From the NCBI RefSeq assembly GCF_022539405.1, contig NZ_CP054394.1, forward strand, positions 2,054,501-2,118,500: a stretch of 64,000 bases of DNA, read 5' to 3'. Within the stretch, counting starts at the first letter, position 1, and each line of letters begins with the position of its first letter. The notes under the pieces were generated by a model. It searched no databases. It saw only the letters and a program-made list of their open reading frames with translations, and was not told where the DNA came from. Below, piece by piece: positions 1-8,979 of the stretch. This DNA is from Natranaerofaba carboxydovora (GTDB taxonomy: Bacteria; Bacillota; Natranaerobiia; Natranaerobiales; Natranaerofabaceae). Position numbers and translations under genes: made by a program.

Positions 1-760
1 GTAACAAGTTGAGTTTTTCTTTCTGCTCCCAGCTAAAGGTTTCTATCACCTTAACTAACAAAATATTAATCCCTATACCTGTGGCAATTTTGCCTACCTG
101 GATAGGAAATCTAAAAATATTTTCAAACAAGTCGTTGTTAATAACATTTGCGGGGAAAAAGTTATCAGGGCTAACAAAGAGACCATCTATAATTCCATAG
201 ATTAATATAATAACAGCTAACTTTTTATATTTACTTGCTATCTTACCAAGCTTTCTCTTCTCCATCAAATTTCCGTTCAAATATAAAGCTAGAGCGGAGC
301 TAATACCCCCCAGAAAACTTAAAATATACCGCAGGAAAATTGTATTGTATTCGGGGTGAATAATATGGTAATCAAAACTGTAGTAGCTCATTAAAAAAAT
401 AAATCCACCAAACCAGCTTGCTAGTAGAATAAAAGGTATTTTGTTAGTCCATTTTTTTAACTTTTCCTTCAAAGGTAACAAGATAAAACCAAAATACATT
501 AAAAATGCAAAAGAAACAGCTTTTAGTACTTGTTTAATAATAAAAATTGTTGTGTAGGAATCAGGGTATAAGTCAGCAATTACAACCATAGTAACCCATT
601 CAGAAAGCCCGTGGGCAATGCCAAATATCCCTAAATATTTCATGGCTTTCACTAACTGAAAATTGCTCACTTTTACATCTTTTCTTTGTATGGCAAACAA
701 TCCCATAGTAATAAATACACTACCATATATTAAATATAAAAAGAAATATTCCTCTGGCAT
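1..760 (-). CDS. N-terminal membrane domain of a sensor protein (partial)
   Basis: Reading the minus strand from an ATG at 760 gives about 253 residues that run off the left edge of the window. An AAGGAG site lies 8 bases before the ATG. The visible part is a series of about seven hydrophobic segments separated by short basic loops, beginning MPEEYFFLYLIYGSVF and containing GIAHGLSEW near residue 45. That pattern is typical of the seven-helix membrane input domain found ahead of histidine-kinase or GGDEF modules in Firmicutes. The output domain is outside the window, so the function cannot be fixed. Membrane signalling is inferred. Confidence 0.6.
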   Translation of the reverse strand, partial: MPEEYFFLYLIYGSVFITMGLFAIQRKDVKVSNFQLVKAMKYLGIFGIAHGLSEWVTMVVIADLYPDSYTTIFIIKQVLKAVSFAFLMYFGFILLPLKEKLKKWTNKIPFILLASWFGGFIFLMSYYSFDYHIIHPEYNTIFLRYILSFLGGISSALALYLNGNLMEKRKLGKIASKYKKLAVIILIYGIIDGLFVSPDNFFPANVINNDLFENIFRFPIQVGKIATGIGINILLVKVIETFSWEQKEKLNLL

Positions 761-800
761 ATAAAGATCTCCTTATTCATGAAAAATTTTTCAACATTAT

Positions 801-2699
801 TTAAGCCAACGATTCCAATTTTTGATATTTCTCTTCCAAAAGATTTAAAGTCTCTTGATAAGCTTCATTAGTAGCTTTTGCCTTTTCCCCGTCTTTGTAT
901 AGTTCAGGGTCACTTAAGGATGCTTCTAAATCCTGCTTCTTTGCTTCTAGCTTATCAATCTGCTCCATTAATTCATCTACCTGCAGTTCTTTTTCTTTAT
1001 TACTTTTTGTCTTAGTGGAGGTGCTATTAGCTTTTCTGGCTGTTTTTTTGCCTGCTTCTTTCTTTTGTTCTTCTTTTTCTCTTTCTTTTTTTATATCTTT
1101 TAACTTTTGGGCTTTCTCCATATATTCTGAATAATTACCCCCAAAGACATCTACTTCCTCCCTTGAAAGATAGATGATTTTATTTGCCACTTTGTCTAAG
1201 AAATAACGGTCATGAGATACAATAATTAGAGTACCTTCAAAGTTTAATAAAGCATCTTCTAGCGCTTCACGGCCCATAATATCGAGATGATTAGTAGGCT
1301 CATCCAAGAGAAGTAGGTTTGGCTTTCTCATAAATAATTTGGCAAGCTTCAAGCGTACCTGCTCGCCTCCACTAAGGTTTGAAACATATTCTGTCATTTG
1401 CTCTGCAGAAAAATAAAACCTACCAAGGATACTCCTAACGTACTCTTCTCTCCCAAAAGGTTCTTCAGTTCTTAGCTCTTCAATTAAGGTGTATTCAGGA
1501 GTTAAAAGTTCTTGTTCCTGGTCCAAATATCCAAGCAAAACACCACTGCCATATTTAACTTCTCCTGTAGTACTTTTGTCATAATCAGCTATTATCTTTA
1601 GAAGTGAAGTTTTGCCAGCACCGTTTGGACCAATTATACCTATTTTTTCTCCTCTAAAGATTTTACAAGACAAAGGTGGAAATAACCTTTGCTCTTTGAT
1701 ACTCTTACTCACCTTTTCTAATATAAGTGTCTCATCACCGCTTCTTTGATCTGTATCAATGCTAAGATTCATAGAGGAGTCTTTTTGGGGTTTTGCTGTT
1801 AGAGTCATTTTTTCTAGCTGTTTTCTTCTACTTTGGGCTTGTTTGGTCTTTTGGCCTTCGATATTTCTCCTGATAAACTCTTCTGTTTTTTTAATATATT
1901 TTTGCTGTTTTTCATATTCTTTTTCTTGCCTTTCTTCTAATAGCTTTTTTTGTTCTATATAAGAACTATAATTACCTTTATAAACCGTCAATCCTTGTTC
2001 AGACAATTCCCAGATTACATTAACTGTATTTTCTAAAAAATAGCGATCGTGAGTGATAATTATAAAGTTTTCCTGATAATTAGTCAGATAATCTTCAAGC
2101 CATGACAGTCCATCCAAGTCAAGGTAATTAGTAGGCTCATCAAGTATCAAGATATTAGGCCTTTGTAGTAGTTTCTTGGCAAGAAGTGCCCTTGTCTTCT
2201 CTCCACCGCTGAAGTTATTTAAGGGTTTACTGAATTCTTCATCACCAAAGCCAAGACCCTTTAATACACTTCTAATATTACGATCTACTTGATATCCACC
2301 TTTACTTTCAAACTCATCTCTTATTTTACTGTACTTATTCATAATATTATCTAATTTTTCACTGTTTGTTTCCTCTGCCATCTTATTTTCTAGGCGGATT
2401 AATTCTTTTTCTAATACATGGATATTTTCAAAGACCTGCTTTAGCTTATCATACAAAGTATCATCACTGCTAAATTCAGGTTGTTGAGGTAGATATCCAA
2501 TATTAATATTATTACGTGTTTCTATATATCCTTCATCGGGTGATAGTTCTTCTGTCATAAGTTTTATTAAGGTTGTTTTGCCAATACCATTTTTCCCGAC
2601 AAGTCCGATTTTCTCACCTGGATTAACCTGTGCTGAGATATCTTCTAGTATCCTGTTACCACCATAATCTTTGGTGATCTTATGAGTTTTGATTAACAT
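801..2699 (-). CDS. ABC-F family ATPase (YdiF/Uup-like)
   Basis: Two ABC ATPase domains lie in tandem with no membrane segments. Walker A motifs are GKNGIGKT (N-terminal domain) and GPNGAGKT (C-terminal domain). Each domain has an LSGGE/FSGGE signature and a LLLDEPTN Walker B. A charged linker joins them and a Lys/Glu-rich coiled coil of about 90 residues ends the protein, as in YdiF/Uup. ABC-F proteins act on the ribosome rather than in transport. The chosen start (MLIKTHKITKDYGG, 632 aa) has GGTGGGG six bases upstream; an ATG 54 bases earlier adds a hydrophobic stretch foreign to the family. Divergent from the TPR gene at 2908. Exact subfamily and any antibiotic-resistance role are not determinable here. 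Confidence 0.9.
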   Translation of the reverse strand: MLIKTHKITKDYGGNRILEDISAQVNPGEKIGLVGKNGIGKTTLIKLMTEELSPDEGYIETRNNINIGYLPQQPEFSSDDTLYDKLKQVFENIHVLEKELIRLENKMAEETNSEKLDNIMNKYSKIRDEFESKGGYQVDRNIRSVLKGLGFGDEEFSKPLNNFSGGEKTRALLAKKLLQRPNILILDEPTNYLDLDGLSWLEDYLTNYQENFIIITHDRYFLENTVNVIWELSEQGLTVYKGNYSSYIEQKKLLEERQEKEYEKQQKYIKKTEEFIRRNIEGQKTKQAQSRRKQLEKMTLTAKPQKDSSMNLSIDTDQRSGDETLILEKVSKSIKEQRLFPPLSCKIFRGEKIGIIGPNGAGKTSLLKIIADYDKSTTGEVKYGSGVLLGYLDQEQELLTPEYTLIEELRTEEPFGREEYVRSILGRFYFSAEQMTEYVSNLSGGEQVRLKLAKLFMRKPNLLLLDEPTNHLDIMGREALEDALLNFEGTLIIVSHDRYFLDKVANKIIYLSREEVDVFGGNYSEYMEKAQKLKDIKKEREKEEQKKEAGKKTARKANSTSTKTKSNKEKELQVDELMEQIDKLEAKKQDLEASLSDPELYKDGEKAKATNEAYQETLNLLEEKYQKLESLA

Positions 2700-2907
2700 G
2701 ATTCCCCACCTTATAATAAAGCTATAATTAAATTTCGATATATATTTTATCATACCTGCAGCAGTTGTCTCCTCTTTTTAATGTAGTTGATTTATATTTA
2801 AGCATTTAACACTTTTAAGCTTATTGCCAACTAATGTATAATTAACTTAATAATTAACTATTAGCATATCTTTCGTAAATTTATTAAAGAAAGGACAGAA
2901 CTTTTAC

Positions 2908-4182
2908 ATGACTTGTTATGTTTGCGGCAAAGAAGACTCAAAGTTATTATCATGTCATATAAAAAATAAAAAGATTTGCCATAGCTGCTGTATAGAGCTT
3001 CAAATAAACAGCGAGCCAAATTTTAAAAAGTGCCTTTCTTGTGTGGGCCTTGTAAAAGAGGAACCACTATTTGTCGATTCTTCTACAATATCTGTCGACA
3101 ACACATCTGTTACTACTTATAGCTATAGGGGTGGCTTCGTTCACAGTAAACACCCTTCTCATATCCCGTTCAAAGCAATAGAACTTATTAACAGAAAAGG
3201 AGCTTATACAGCCAGGGATTATTTAGAACTTGGAGAAATGTATCTGCAGGTAGATAAAATTAAAGAGGCTATCTCGGCTTTTCTAGAATCTTTAACACTT
3301 AAAGAAGATGGATACACTTATCTACAGTTAGCAAAAGTATATCATCTAAACCCGGATTTTGACAGTGCCATCGATTGTTATTACAACAGTATTAGAATGA
3401 TTAATAACAGTGAATTATTATATGGAAAATTAATCGACGAAAAAAAGTTAGAAGAAATGGCCAAAGATAGGAACCCAAAAAAAGATAAAAATCAAAAAGT
3501 GGATTTGGTTAATGAAAATACAAACACCGACGAAAAAAGAATTAGAGAAAAGTTAAAAAAAGAATTACAGAAGTTAGAGAGTGAAGCATATAGAGATCTG
3601 GGCATTATTTACAGGTTACATGACAAACCAGAACAAGCTATTCTTTATCTAAAACGAGCCAAAAAATTAAACTCAGCCTGTAATTTGACTCTATTAGAAC
3701 TGGCTTTTACAAATTATCTCCTTGAAAAATATGAAAAAGTTATAGAACACACAGAATGGCTAATAAAGAAAAATTCATTTGTCATAAAAAACGTAAAAAT
3801 CTCATGCTACCATAGCTTATTAAATGAATACAAAGGTTTGGAAGAAGGTCCTCAAAGCTCAGAAAAAGCCTTCAGTGAGTTAATGTCAGAAGACTATAAA
3901 GGTTATTATGATATCATACTAAGCCTAGCATTATCTTTACATGCCCTTACAAACTTGAAATCATCTGAAGAGATGGAAACAACAAATGAAGCAAAGATAA
4001 ATGAAGCATATGAATCGCTTAATATAGCTTCAGTTATATGCCCTAATTACAAACAGATTATTTTTGCAAAAAAAGATCAAAATGAAGTCCTAGAAGATAG
4101 TGCAATTGAGCTAATAATAAGAGATCTCAACTTTTTGAAGAAAAGAGAGTACACATTTAGGAGAAGTTTGGTAAGGACATGA
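2908..4182 (+). CDS. TPR protein with Cys-rich N-terminal zinc-finger-like segment
   Basis: 424 residues. The first 50 residues carry CYVCGK, CHSCC and CLSC, a likely zinc-binding module. Residues from about 90 to the end are helical and contain TPR-like repeats, for example ARDYLELGEMYLQ and AYRDLGIIYRLHDKPEQAILYLKRA. A highly charged low-complexity linker lies around residues 175-215. No signal peptide or membrane segment is seen, so it is probably a cytoplasmic scaffold. The Shine-Dalgarno AAAGGA lies 12 bases before the ATG, a little far. It stands alone and ends at a shared hairpin terminator. No specific function is recognised. Confidence 0.75.
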   Translation: MTCYVCGKEDSKLLSCHIKNKKICHSCCIELQINSEPNFKKCLSCVGLVKEEPLFVDSSTISVDNTSVTTYSYRGGFVHSKHPSHIPFKAIELINRKGAYTARDYLELGEMYLQVDKIKEAISAFLESLTLKEDGYTYLQLAKVYHLNPDFDSAIDCYYNSIRMINNSELLYGKLIDEKKLEEMAKDRNPKKDKNQKVDLVNENTNTDEKRIREKLKKELQKLESEAYRDLGIIYRLHDKPEQAILYLKRAKKLNSACNLTLLELAFTNYLLEKYEKVIEHTEWLIKKNSFVIKNVKISCYHSLLNEYKGLEEGPQSSEKAFSELMSEDYKGYYDIILSLALSLHALTNLKSSEEMETTNEAKINEAYESLNIASVICPNYKQIIFAKKDQNEVLEDSAIELIIRDLNFLKKREYTFRRSLVRT

Positions 4183-4211
4183 ATAATTAACACCCCTGTA
4201 TAATAGGAAAA

Positions 4212-4236
4212 GTCGCAGTTAAAAAAATACTGCGAC
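4212..4236. terminator. Bidirectional hairpin terminator
   Basis: An 8-bp perfect stem GTCGCAGT/ACTGCGAC with a 9-base A/T loop lies between the convergent TPR gene (ends 4182) and the flavoprotein gene (ends 4276). T-rich sequence follows it on the minus strand. Confidence 0.65.
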
Positions 4237-4275
4237 CTTAATGGTTTTAAATCTATTTTTTTCAATCTATTTTCA

Positions 4276-4905
4276 TCAGTTTTTTAGTTCTTCTGCCAGC
4301 TTAACACCCAAATTATATGCCTCTTCTTGAAGTTCAGGGATATTCTCAAAGTTTCTAAACATGCTTTCATCAATTTTATCACAACCGTATACCGCAGGTA
4401 CATTAGATACTTTGCATGTTTCACCAGAACCACATACTAGACAGGTTGCATTACCACAGGTGTGCATACTCCCTACCACATCCATTTGCTGAGCTTTACA
4501 AAATAACTTTAACCAATCTTCTACCGGTTGATTACCTTTAAACCCGCCTGCTACAATGGCTGCTTTTTTTCCAGCAGTCAAAATTTCATTATGTCGTAAA
4601 GAATATGTCCGCTCCAAAAATGTTTTGGTACCTGCATCAACCGAGGCAAATGTTGGATAAGCCCCAATTATTAAAGCATCTGCCTCCCTAAATTTCTCTT
4701 CTAGTTCTTTGCTATAGTCATCTCTAAGTACACATTTATTATCATCCACACAACCAAGACAGGCCCGGCAGGGTTTTACATCATGCTGGCTTAGTTTTAC
4801 AAATTCACCCTCTTCTCCTGAACCTTCTAAGACTTTCTTGATAGTTTTGTCAATGTTACTGTCTTTAATCGGACTCCCACTGACAGCCAAAATTTTAGCA
4901 CTCAT
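4276..4905 (-). CDS. NADPH-dependent FMN reductase / iron-sulfur flavoprotein
   Basis: 209 residues with a flavodoxin-like fold. The N-terminal phosphate-binding loop is VSGSPIKDSN, followed by CRACLGCVDDNKC, the compact cysteine motif that binds a [4Fe-4S] cluster in iron-sulfur flavoproteins. YPTFASVDAGTKTFLERT matches the family's flavin-contact region. A second cysteine set, CGNATCLVCGSGETC, lies near residue 150, more than the usual count. It probably transfers electrons from ferredoxin or NAD(P)H to quinones, nitro-compounds or oxygen species. It lies downstream of a MerR regulator gene and behind a MerR-type promoter with a palindromic 18-bp spacer, so it is very likely that regulator's target. 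Confidence 0.85.
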   Translation of the reverse strand: MSAKILAVSGSPIKDSNIDKTIKKVLEGSGEEGEFVKLSQHDVKPCRACLGCVDDNKCVLRDDYSKELEEKFREADALIIGAYPTFASVDAGTKTFLERTYSLRHNEILTAGKKAAIVAGGFKGNQPVEDWLKLFCKAQQMDVVGSMHTCGNATCLVCGSGETCKVSNVPAVYGCDKIDESMFRNFENIPELQEEAYNLGVKLAEELKN

Positions 4906-4963
4906 AAATACAAAGCCTCCCCCTATTCTCCTCCCCTTGGAAAGAAAATATTATTTATTGCAT

Positions 4964-4993
4964 ATCATAATCCAACGTGTACGTTTATGTCAA
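4964..4993 (-). promoter_or_regulatory. MerR-type promoter/operator
   Basis: Minus-strand TTGACA (4988-4993) and TATGAT (4964-4969) are separated by 18 bp. Centred in the spacer is the palindrome AACGTGTACGTT (4974-4985). A long spacer with a central dyad is the hallmark of promoters twisted open by MerR-family activators. It sits between the merR-like gene and the flavoprotein gene it should control. Confidence 0.75.
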
Positions 4994-5007
4994 GTTTGGG
5001 CAAAAAA

Positions 5008-5475
5008 TTATAAAATTGCTTTAAGAGGTAAAGGAATCCTATCCTTTTTAAGTAAAACACTACACCCAGAACAAGTTTCTCTAGTTGGCTTATTAGTACA
5101 GCCAAGGCAATTCTCTACAAGCTCTTTAGTTTCCATAATCTCTTTTTTTAGCTGTTTGTACTCCTGAATTTTTTGATCAATCTCTTCAACTTGTTCTTCT
5201 AGGTTTTCAAGGACTTTAGAAGCAGCTTCATTCCCAGAATCACTGCTATTTCGTATAGAAAAAAACTCTTTTATCTGTGATAGAGGATAATCCATCTCCT
5301 GTAAATTCCTAATAACCTTTATCTTAATCAAATCATCACTAGTGTAATATCTAAATCCACCTGAGCTTCTATCAGCAGGTGAGATAAGCCCTATTTCTTC
5401 ATAATACTTTATTGTCCTGGTGGAAACACCAGCCATTTTGGCAAGATCCCCTATTCTTATTAGTTCATTATCCAT
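5008..5475 (-). CDS. MerR-family transcriptional regulator with Cys-rich C-terminus
   Basis: 155 residues. The N-terminal winged helix-turn-helix (residues 5-75) reads IGDLAKMAGVSTRTIKYYEE and GGFRYYTSDDL, classic MerR family sequence. A dimerising coiled coil follows (about 80-125). The C-terminus has CLGCTNKPTRETCSGC, four cysteines placed where SoxR/CueR-type regulators bind a metal or Fe-S cluster. It probably senses redox stress, metal or a reactive compound and activates the downstream iron-sulfur flavoprotein through the operator at 4964-4993. The inducer is unknown. Confidence 0.88.
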   Translation of the reverse strand: MDNELIRIGDLAKMAGVSTRTIKYYEEIGLISPADRSSGGFRYYTSDDLIKIKVIRNLQEMDYPLSQIKEFFSIRNSSDSGNEAASKVLENLEEQVEEIDQKIQEYKQLKKEIMETKELVENCLGCTNKPTRETCSGCSVLLKKDRIPLPLKAIL

Positions 5476-5583
5476 TCATAGTCACCCTTTATCTAAGTTG
5501 ATTCTACTACCGATATTAAATTATAATTCATTGTATATCTATAAAACCAGAATAAAATAAAAAAGTCAAGGTCTAGGGCTAAG

Positions 5584-8202
5584 CTATATTTTCATTAATT
5601 TAATAAATTCCTCGACCAAATCAGGGTCAAACTGACCACCAGAACAGCGTTTTATTTCCTCTAACGCTTCTTTTTTTGATTCAGGAGATTTGTAAGCTCT
5701 TCCGTTAGTTATAACATCATAAGTATCTATAATTGCTATCACACGTGCAAGGTATGGTATTTCTTTTTCTTTCAATCCTCTGGGGTATCCCTTACCATCA
5801 AAGCGTTCATGATGGGACAAAATTTCCTCAGCTATGTGTATAAGGCTATTAGATGATTGTGCAATTCTATATCCCCTTAGTGGATGCTCTTTTATTATTT
5901 GCCATTCCTCTTCTGTTAATTTTCCAGGTTTTTTTAGGATGTCTTCTGAGATAGCAACCTTACCTATGTCATGCATAGCGGCCAATAGTGATAATTTATT
6001 CATTTCCGTATCCGACAAACCAAGTACCTTGCCAAAGTCCAAACCAATATTTTTCATCCTCAAGGCATGTTCTTCAGTTTCATCACTTTTTTCTTTTAAT
6101 ATTCCTGATAGAGCCCAAATAACATCGCTTCTTGCACTTTCTGTTTCCATAAGCTTGTTTTTATACAAATCATCTTCTGTTTGTCTTAATATATCTTTTA
6201 AATTTTCTTCAGAATCTATCTTTGTAGCTATTCCAAAAGCAATCTTAACCGGCAGTTTAGTATTAATATTTATGTTCTTACATTCTTTTTCTACTGTAGA
6301 TATAATTTTTTCTGCTTTATTATAATCAGCACCCGGCATCAAAACTACAAATTCATCACTACCCCAGCGCCCAATAACATACTTTTCTCCACACACCCTT
6401 TTTAAGGTTTTACCAACCTCAATCAACAGCTCATCCCCTGTTTCATAACTATAATTTTCATTTATTAATCTAAGACCATTTATGTCTATCATAACGATAC
6501 TCACTGGAAGATCTCTTTCTTTCTCATAACGCCTTATTTCTTCTTCCATATAAGCTCTATTGTAGAGACCGGTCAAGCTATCATGCAAACTCATATGTCT
6601 TAACTTCTCTTCACGTTCTTTTCTTTCTGTGATATCCCTGACTAAGGCAAGCATATAATAATCTTCACCAATGATGACTTTATTAGTAGTAACCTCTACC
6701 GGGCAAAGCGAACCATCTTTGTGCTTATGTTTCGTTTCAAGGGTTAGAGGCTTGTCTTCAGCTTTCATTTCTGACCACCTATTTATTATAATTTCTGGGG
6801 TGTTTTCTTCACCATGAGGGTGTAAATCAAACACGCGCATTTTTAAAAGTTCCTCTTCTGTATAACCGGTTACTTTAACCGTCTTGTTATTTACTTCTAA
6901 AATATTTCCCTGCAAATCATGTAAAAATAACATTTCTGAAGACTGGTTTACCAAAGCTCGGTATTTTTCTTCTCTTTTTCTTAGCAGTTCTTGTTTTTCG
7001 TACTTTTCTGTTACATCTGCAAAAACTAAAACTACTCCTTTTATTTTCCCTTTTTTATCAATTATAGGTGAAGCGCTATCAGCTATTTGATATCTATCTC
7101 CACTAGAAGAAATCAAAGCAGTGTGATTAGCTAGGTCTTTTCTTTTTCCTGTTTTAAGTACAGTATTTACTGGGTTGTTGACAGGTTCATCTGTCTTTGA
7201 ATTTACAATATTAAATACTTCTTTAAGGGGCTTTCCTACAGCTTTATCAAGCGGCCACCCAGTGAGTCGCTCTGCCTGAGGGTTCATAAAGGATATAGCA
7301 CCGTTAGAGTCTGTCGATATCACTCCATCACCTATAGAGCTAAGTGTGATATACAAATTTTCTTTAGTATCAGCTAATTCTTCTTCATTTTCTTTCCTCG
7401 TAATCACATTTGCTAATTGGTTAGCTACCGAACTTAGTAGTTTTTTCTCTTCTTCTAAAAAAGAAGTCTTCCCATCAAATTCAAAATCTTCAGAATACAA
7501 TATCTCTATCTCACAACTTGTCTTATTATTGATATCAGCATTAACTTCAGCTCTTTTAGTAAGTTTTAGTTCACTTTCAAAAGTAATCTCAGAAGTAAAT
7601 ACCTTTCCATTATATTCGATCTTAGAGCAGGCTTTTTCTGGACACTGCCAGTACATAGGAAGCAGATTAGCGGTTTTTTGTAAAATTTCATCGAGTGAGT
7701 AATCTTGTACTATTAATGAGCTAAGTTCATTAATACAGTTAAGCTCTTTTATTCTTTCCCTTAACAAAGATAAGTTTTTTGTTTGTTCTCTTTCTAATAG
7801 CTTTTTCTCTGTTATCTCTTGGTGAGTAACGATCACTTTATTTTTAGATTTGTTATTAACTTTGTAATAAGGGGTTACTCTAGCATTAAACCACCGTTCT
7901 TTAGTTGGAGAATGACATGGATATTCCATCTCAAAATTATCCATGCGACCTTCTATAACTTGTAAAAGCCCTTCATTAAATTTAAAAGCATATTGTTTAT
8001 CATCATAAGCGGCGCTGTTACAAATCTCAATGTAGTTAACACCCTGTTTAACTCTATCTATGTTAGCGTTATTTGCCCTTGCAAAATCTAGCCAAGAATT
8101 ATTAACCTGTTCGATATATCCATCCTCATTTAGCAGGCAAATATTCTCTTCAAAAGCATCGATGATAATACCATATTGATCTAAATGATGACCTGAAAAC
8201 AT
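5584..8202 (-). CDS. Multi-PAS, GGDEF and HD-GYP cyclic-di-GMP signalling protein
   Basis: 872 residues, soluble. Domains in order: PAS (about 1-130), a GAF-like region (140-270), PAS (285-405), PAS (410-530), GGDEF-like (535-700) and HD-GYP (700-870). The GGDEF core reads RWGSDEF instead of GGDEF, so cyclase activity is doubtful. The HD-GYP domain is intact, with HDIGKVA and HHERFDGKGYP, so the protein is most likely a c-di-GMP phosphodiesterase controlled by the PAS sensors. The second PAS region contains a CPEKACS pair that could bind a ligand. It is monocistronic, with no RBS-coupled neighbour. Output processes such as motility, biofilm or sporulation cannot be told from context. Confidence 0.9.
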   Translation of the reverse strand: MFSGHHLDQYGIIIDAFEENICLLNEDGYIEQVNNSWLDFARANNANIDRVKQGVNYIEICNSAAYDDKQYAFKFNEGLLQVIEGRMDNFEMEYPCHSPTKERWFNARVTPYYKVNNKSKNKVIVTHQEITEKKLLEREQTKNLSLLRERIKELNCINELSSLIVQDYSLDEILQKTANLLPMYWQCPEKACSKIEYNGKVFTSEITFESELKLTKRAEVNADINNKTSCEIEILYSEDFEFDGKTSFLEEEKKLLSSVANQLANVITRKENEEELADTKENLYITLSSIGDGVISTDSNGAISFMNPQAERLTGWPLDKAVGKPLKEVFNIVNSKTDEPVNNPVNTVLKTGKRKDLANHTALISSSGDRYQIADSASPIIDKKGKIKGVVLVFADVTEKYEKQELLRKREEKYRALVNQSSEMLFLHDLQGNILEVNNKTVKVTGYTEEELLKMRVFDLHPHGEENTPEIIINRWSEMKAEDKPLTLETKHKHKDGSLCPVEVTTNKVIIGEDYYMLALVRDITERKEREEKLRHMSLHDSLTGLYNRAYMEEEIRRYEKERDLPVSIVMIDINGLRLINENYSYETGDELLIEVGKTLKRVCGEKYVIGRWGSDEFVVLMPGADYNKAEKIISTVEKECKNININTKLPVKIAFGIATKIDSEENLKDILRQTEDDLYKNKLMETESARSDVIWALSGILKEKSDETEEHALRMKNIGLDFGKVLGLSDTEMNKLSLLAAMHDIGKVAISEDILKKPGKLTEEEWQIIKEHPLRGYRIAQSSNSLIHIAEEILSHHERFDGKGYPRGLKEKEIPYLARVIAIIDTYDVITNGRAYKSPESKKEALEEIKRCSGGQFDPDLVEEFIKLMKI

Positions 8203-8362
8203 AAGACCCCTCCACTATAAAGTTAATTATATTGAATAGCTTATTGTTAATATTTTCTTGTGGGTTATATTTATTGTACCATATGGATTTTCTTTTTTAT
8301 ACAACAGAATTCGACAATGTTTTGAAATAAAATCAACAAATTCATTCGGAGTGAAACAAGCA

Positions 8363-8392
8363 AATAAAAAAAGTCGGCTGTTATACCGACTT
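8363..8392 (-). terminator. Rho-independent terminator
   Basis: Stem AAGTCGG/CCGACTT (8371-8377 with 8386-8392) followed on the minus strand by a run of seven T. It serves the gamma-glutamylcyclotransferase-like gene ending at 8427. Confidence 0.75.
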
Positions 8393-8426
8393 AGGATTTT
8401 ATATATTTTTTAACGAGATAACGTTT

Positions 8427-8882
8427 TTAAGCATTGTCACCTTTAGAAGGAAGTTTCTCTAAATATTTTATATAGCCTTCCGGGAGGTTATGTTCTTTTG
8501 CACCATCTACTATATACTTTTTGTACCACTCAAAGGCAGGTTCATCAGTATACTTATCTGATTGATATAACAGTGCTTCGTGTTCTTTTCCTTCGCTGTC
8601 TATAACAGTCTTTAACACCCTATCGTAACCTGCTTCAGCTCTGTCAAGATTACTAAGTTCTGACTCATTAAGTTTAAATAAAACACCCCATACTTCATCA
8701 CTCTTTGATTCAATTATATTTCCTTTTCCAGAACCGTCAGATCTACTGTATTTACTAATCTCAAGTTTATAATCTTTTAATTTAGCAATACCAACTGGAT
8801 TAGCTGATGGGGTCCTCGCCTGTAATCTAGATGTTTTCATGTTCGAGCCAAAGGCGAAGTAGAGGATTTGGGTTTTGGGCAT
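8427..8882 (-). CDS. Gamma-glutamylcyclotransferase-like (AIG2 family) protein
   Basis: 151 residues. The start YFAFGSNM is the substrate-binding P-loop-like motif of the family, and the acidic catalytic position is in NLDRAEAGYDRV. Family members cyclise gamma-glutamyl dipeptides to 5-oxoproline, but many bacterial members have unknown substrates. A GGAG site lies seven bases before the ATG. It is transcribed separately from the defence island that ends just upstream at 8980, and its own terminator follows. Confidence 0.85.
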   Translation of the reverse strand: MPKTQILYFAFGSNMKTSRLQARTPSANPVGIAKLKDYKLEISKYSRSDGSGKGNIIESKSDEVWGVLFKLNESELSNLDRAEAGYDRVLKTVIDSEGKEHEALLYQSDKYTDEPAFEWYKKYIVDGAKEHNLPEGYIKYLEKLPSKGDNA

Positions 8883-8979
8883 TAGAGGTCTCCTTTAATA
8901 TGCGTAATTAATTATATTAAAGCTATAAAATGCTAATTTATAGCTTTAAGTGTGGAATAATACATCATTTACATAAGCT

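Noticed and set aside
9-200. 63-codon plus-strand ORF at the left edge
   Set aside because: It is antisense to a clear membrane-domain frame on the minus strand that has a Shine-Dalgarno and continues across it.
2824-2845. TTGCCA and TATAAT ahead of the TPR gene as a promoter
   Set aside because: They are only 7 bp apart and no good -35 is found at proper distance.
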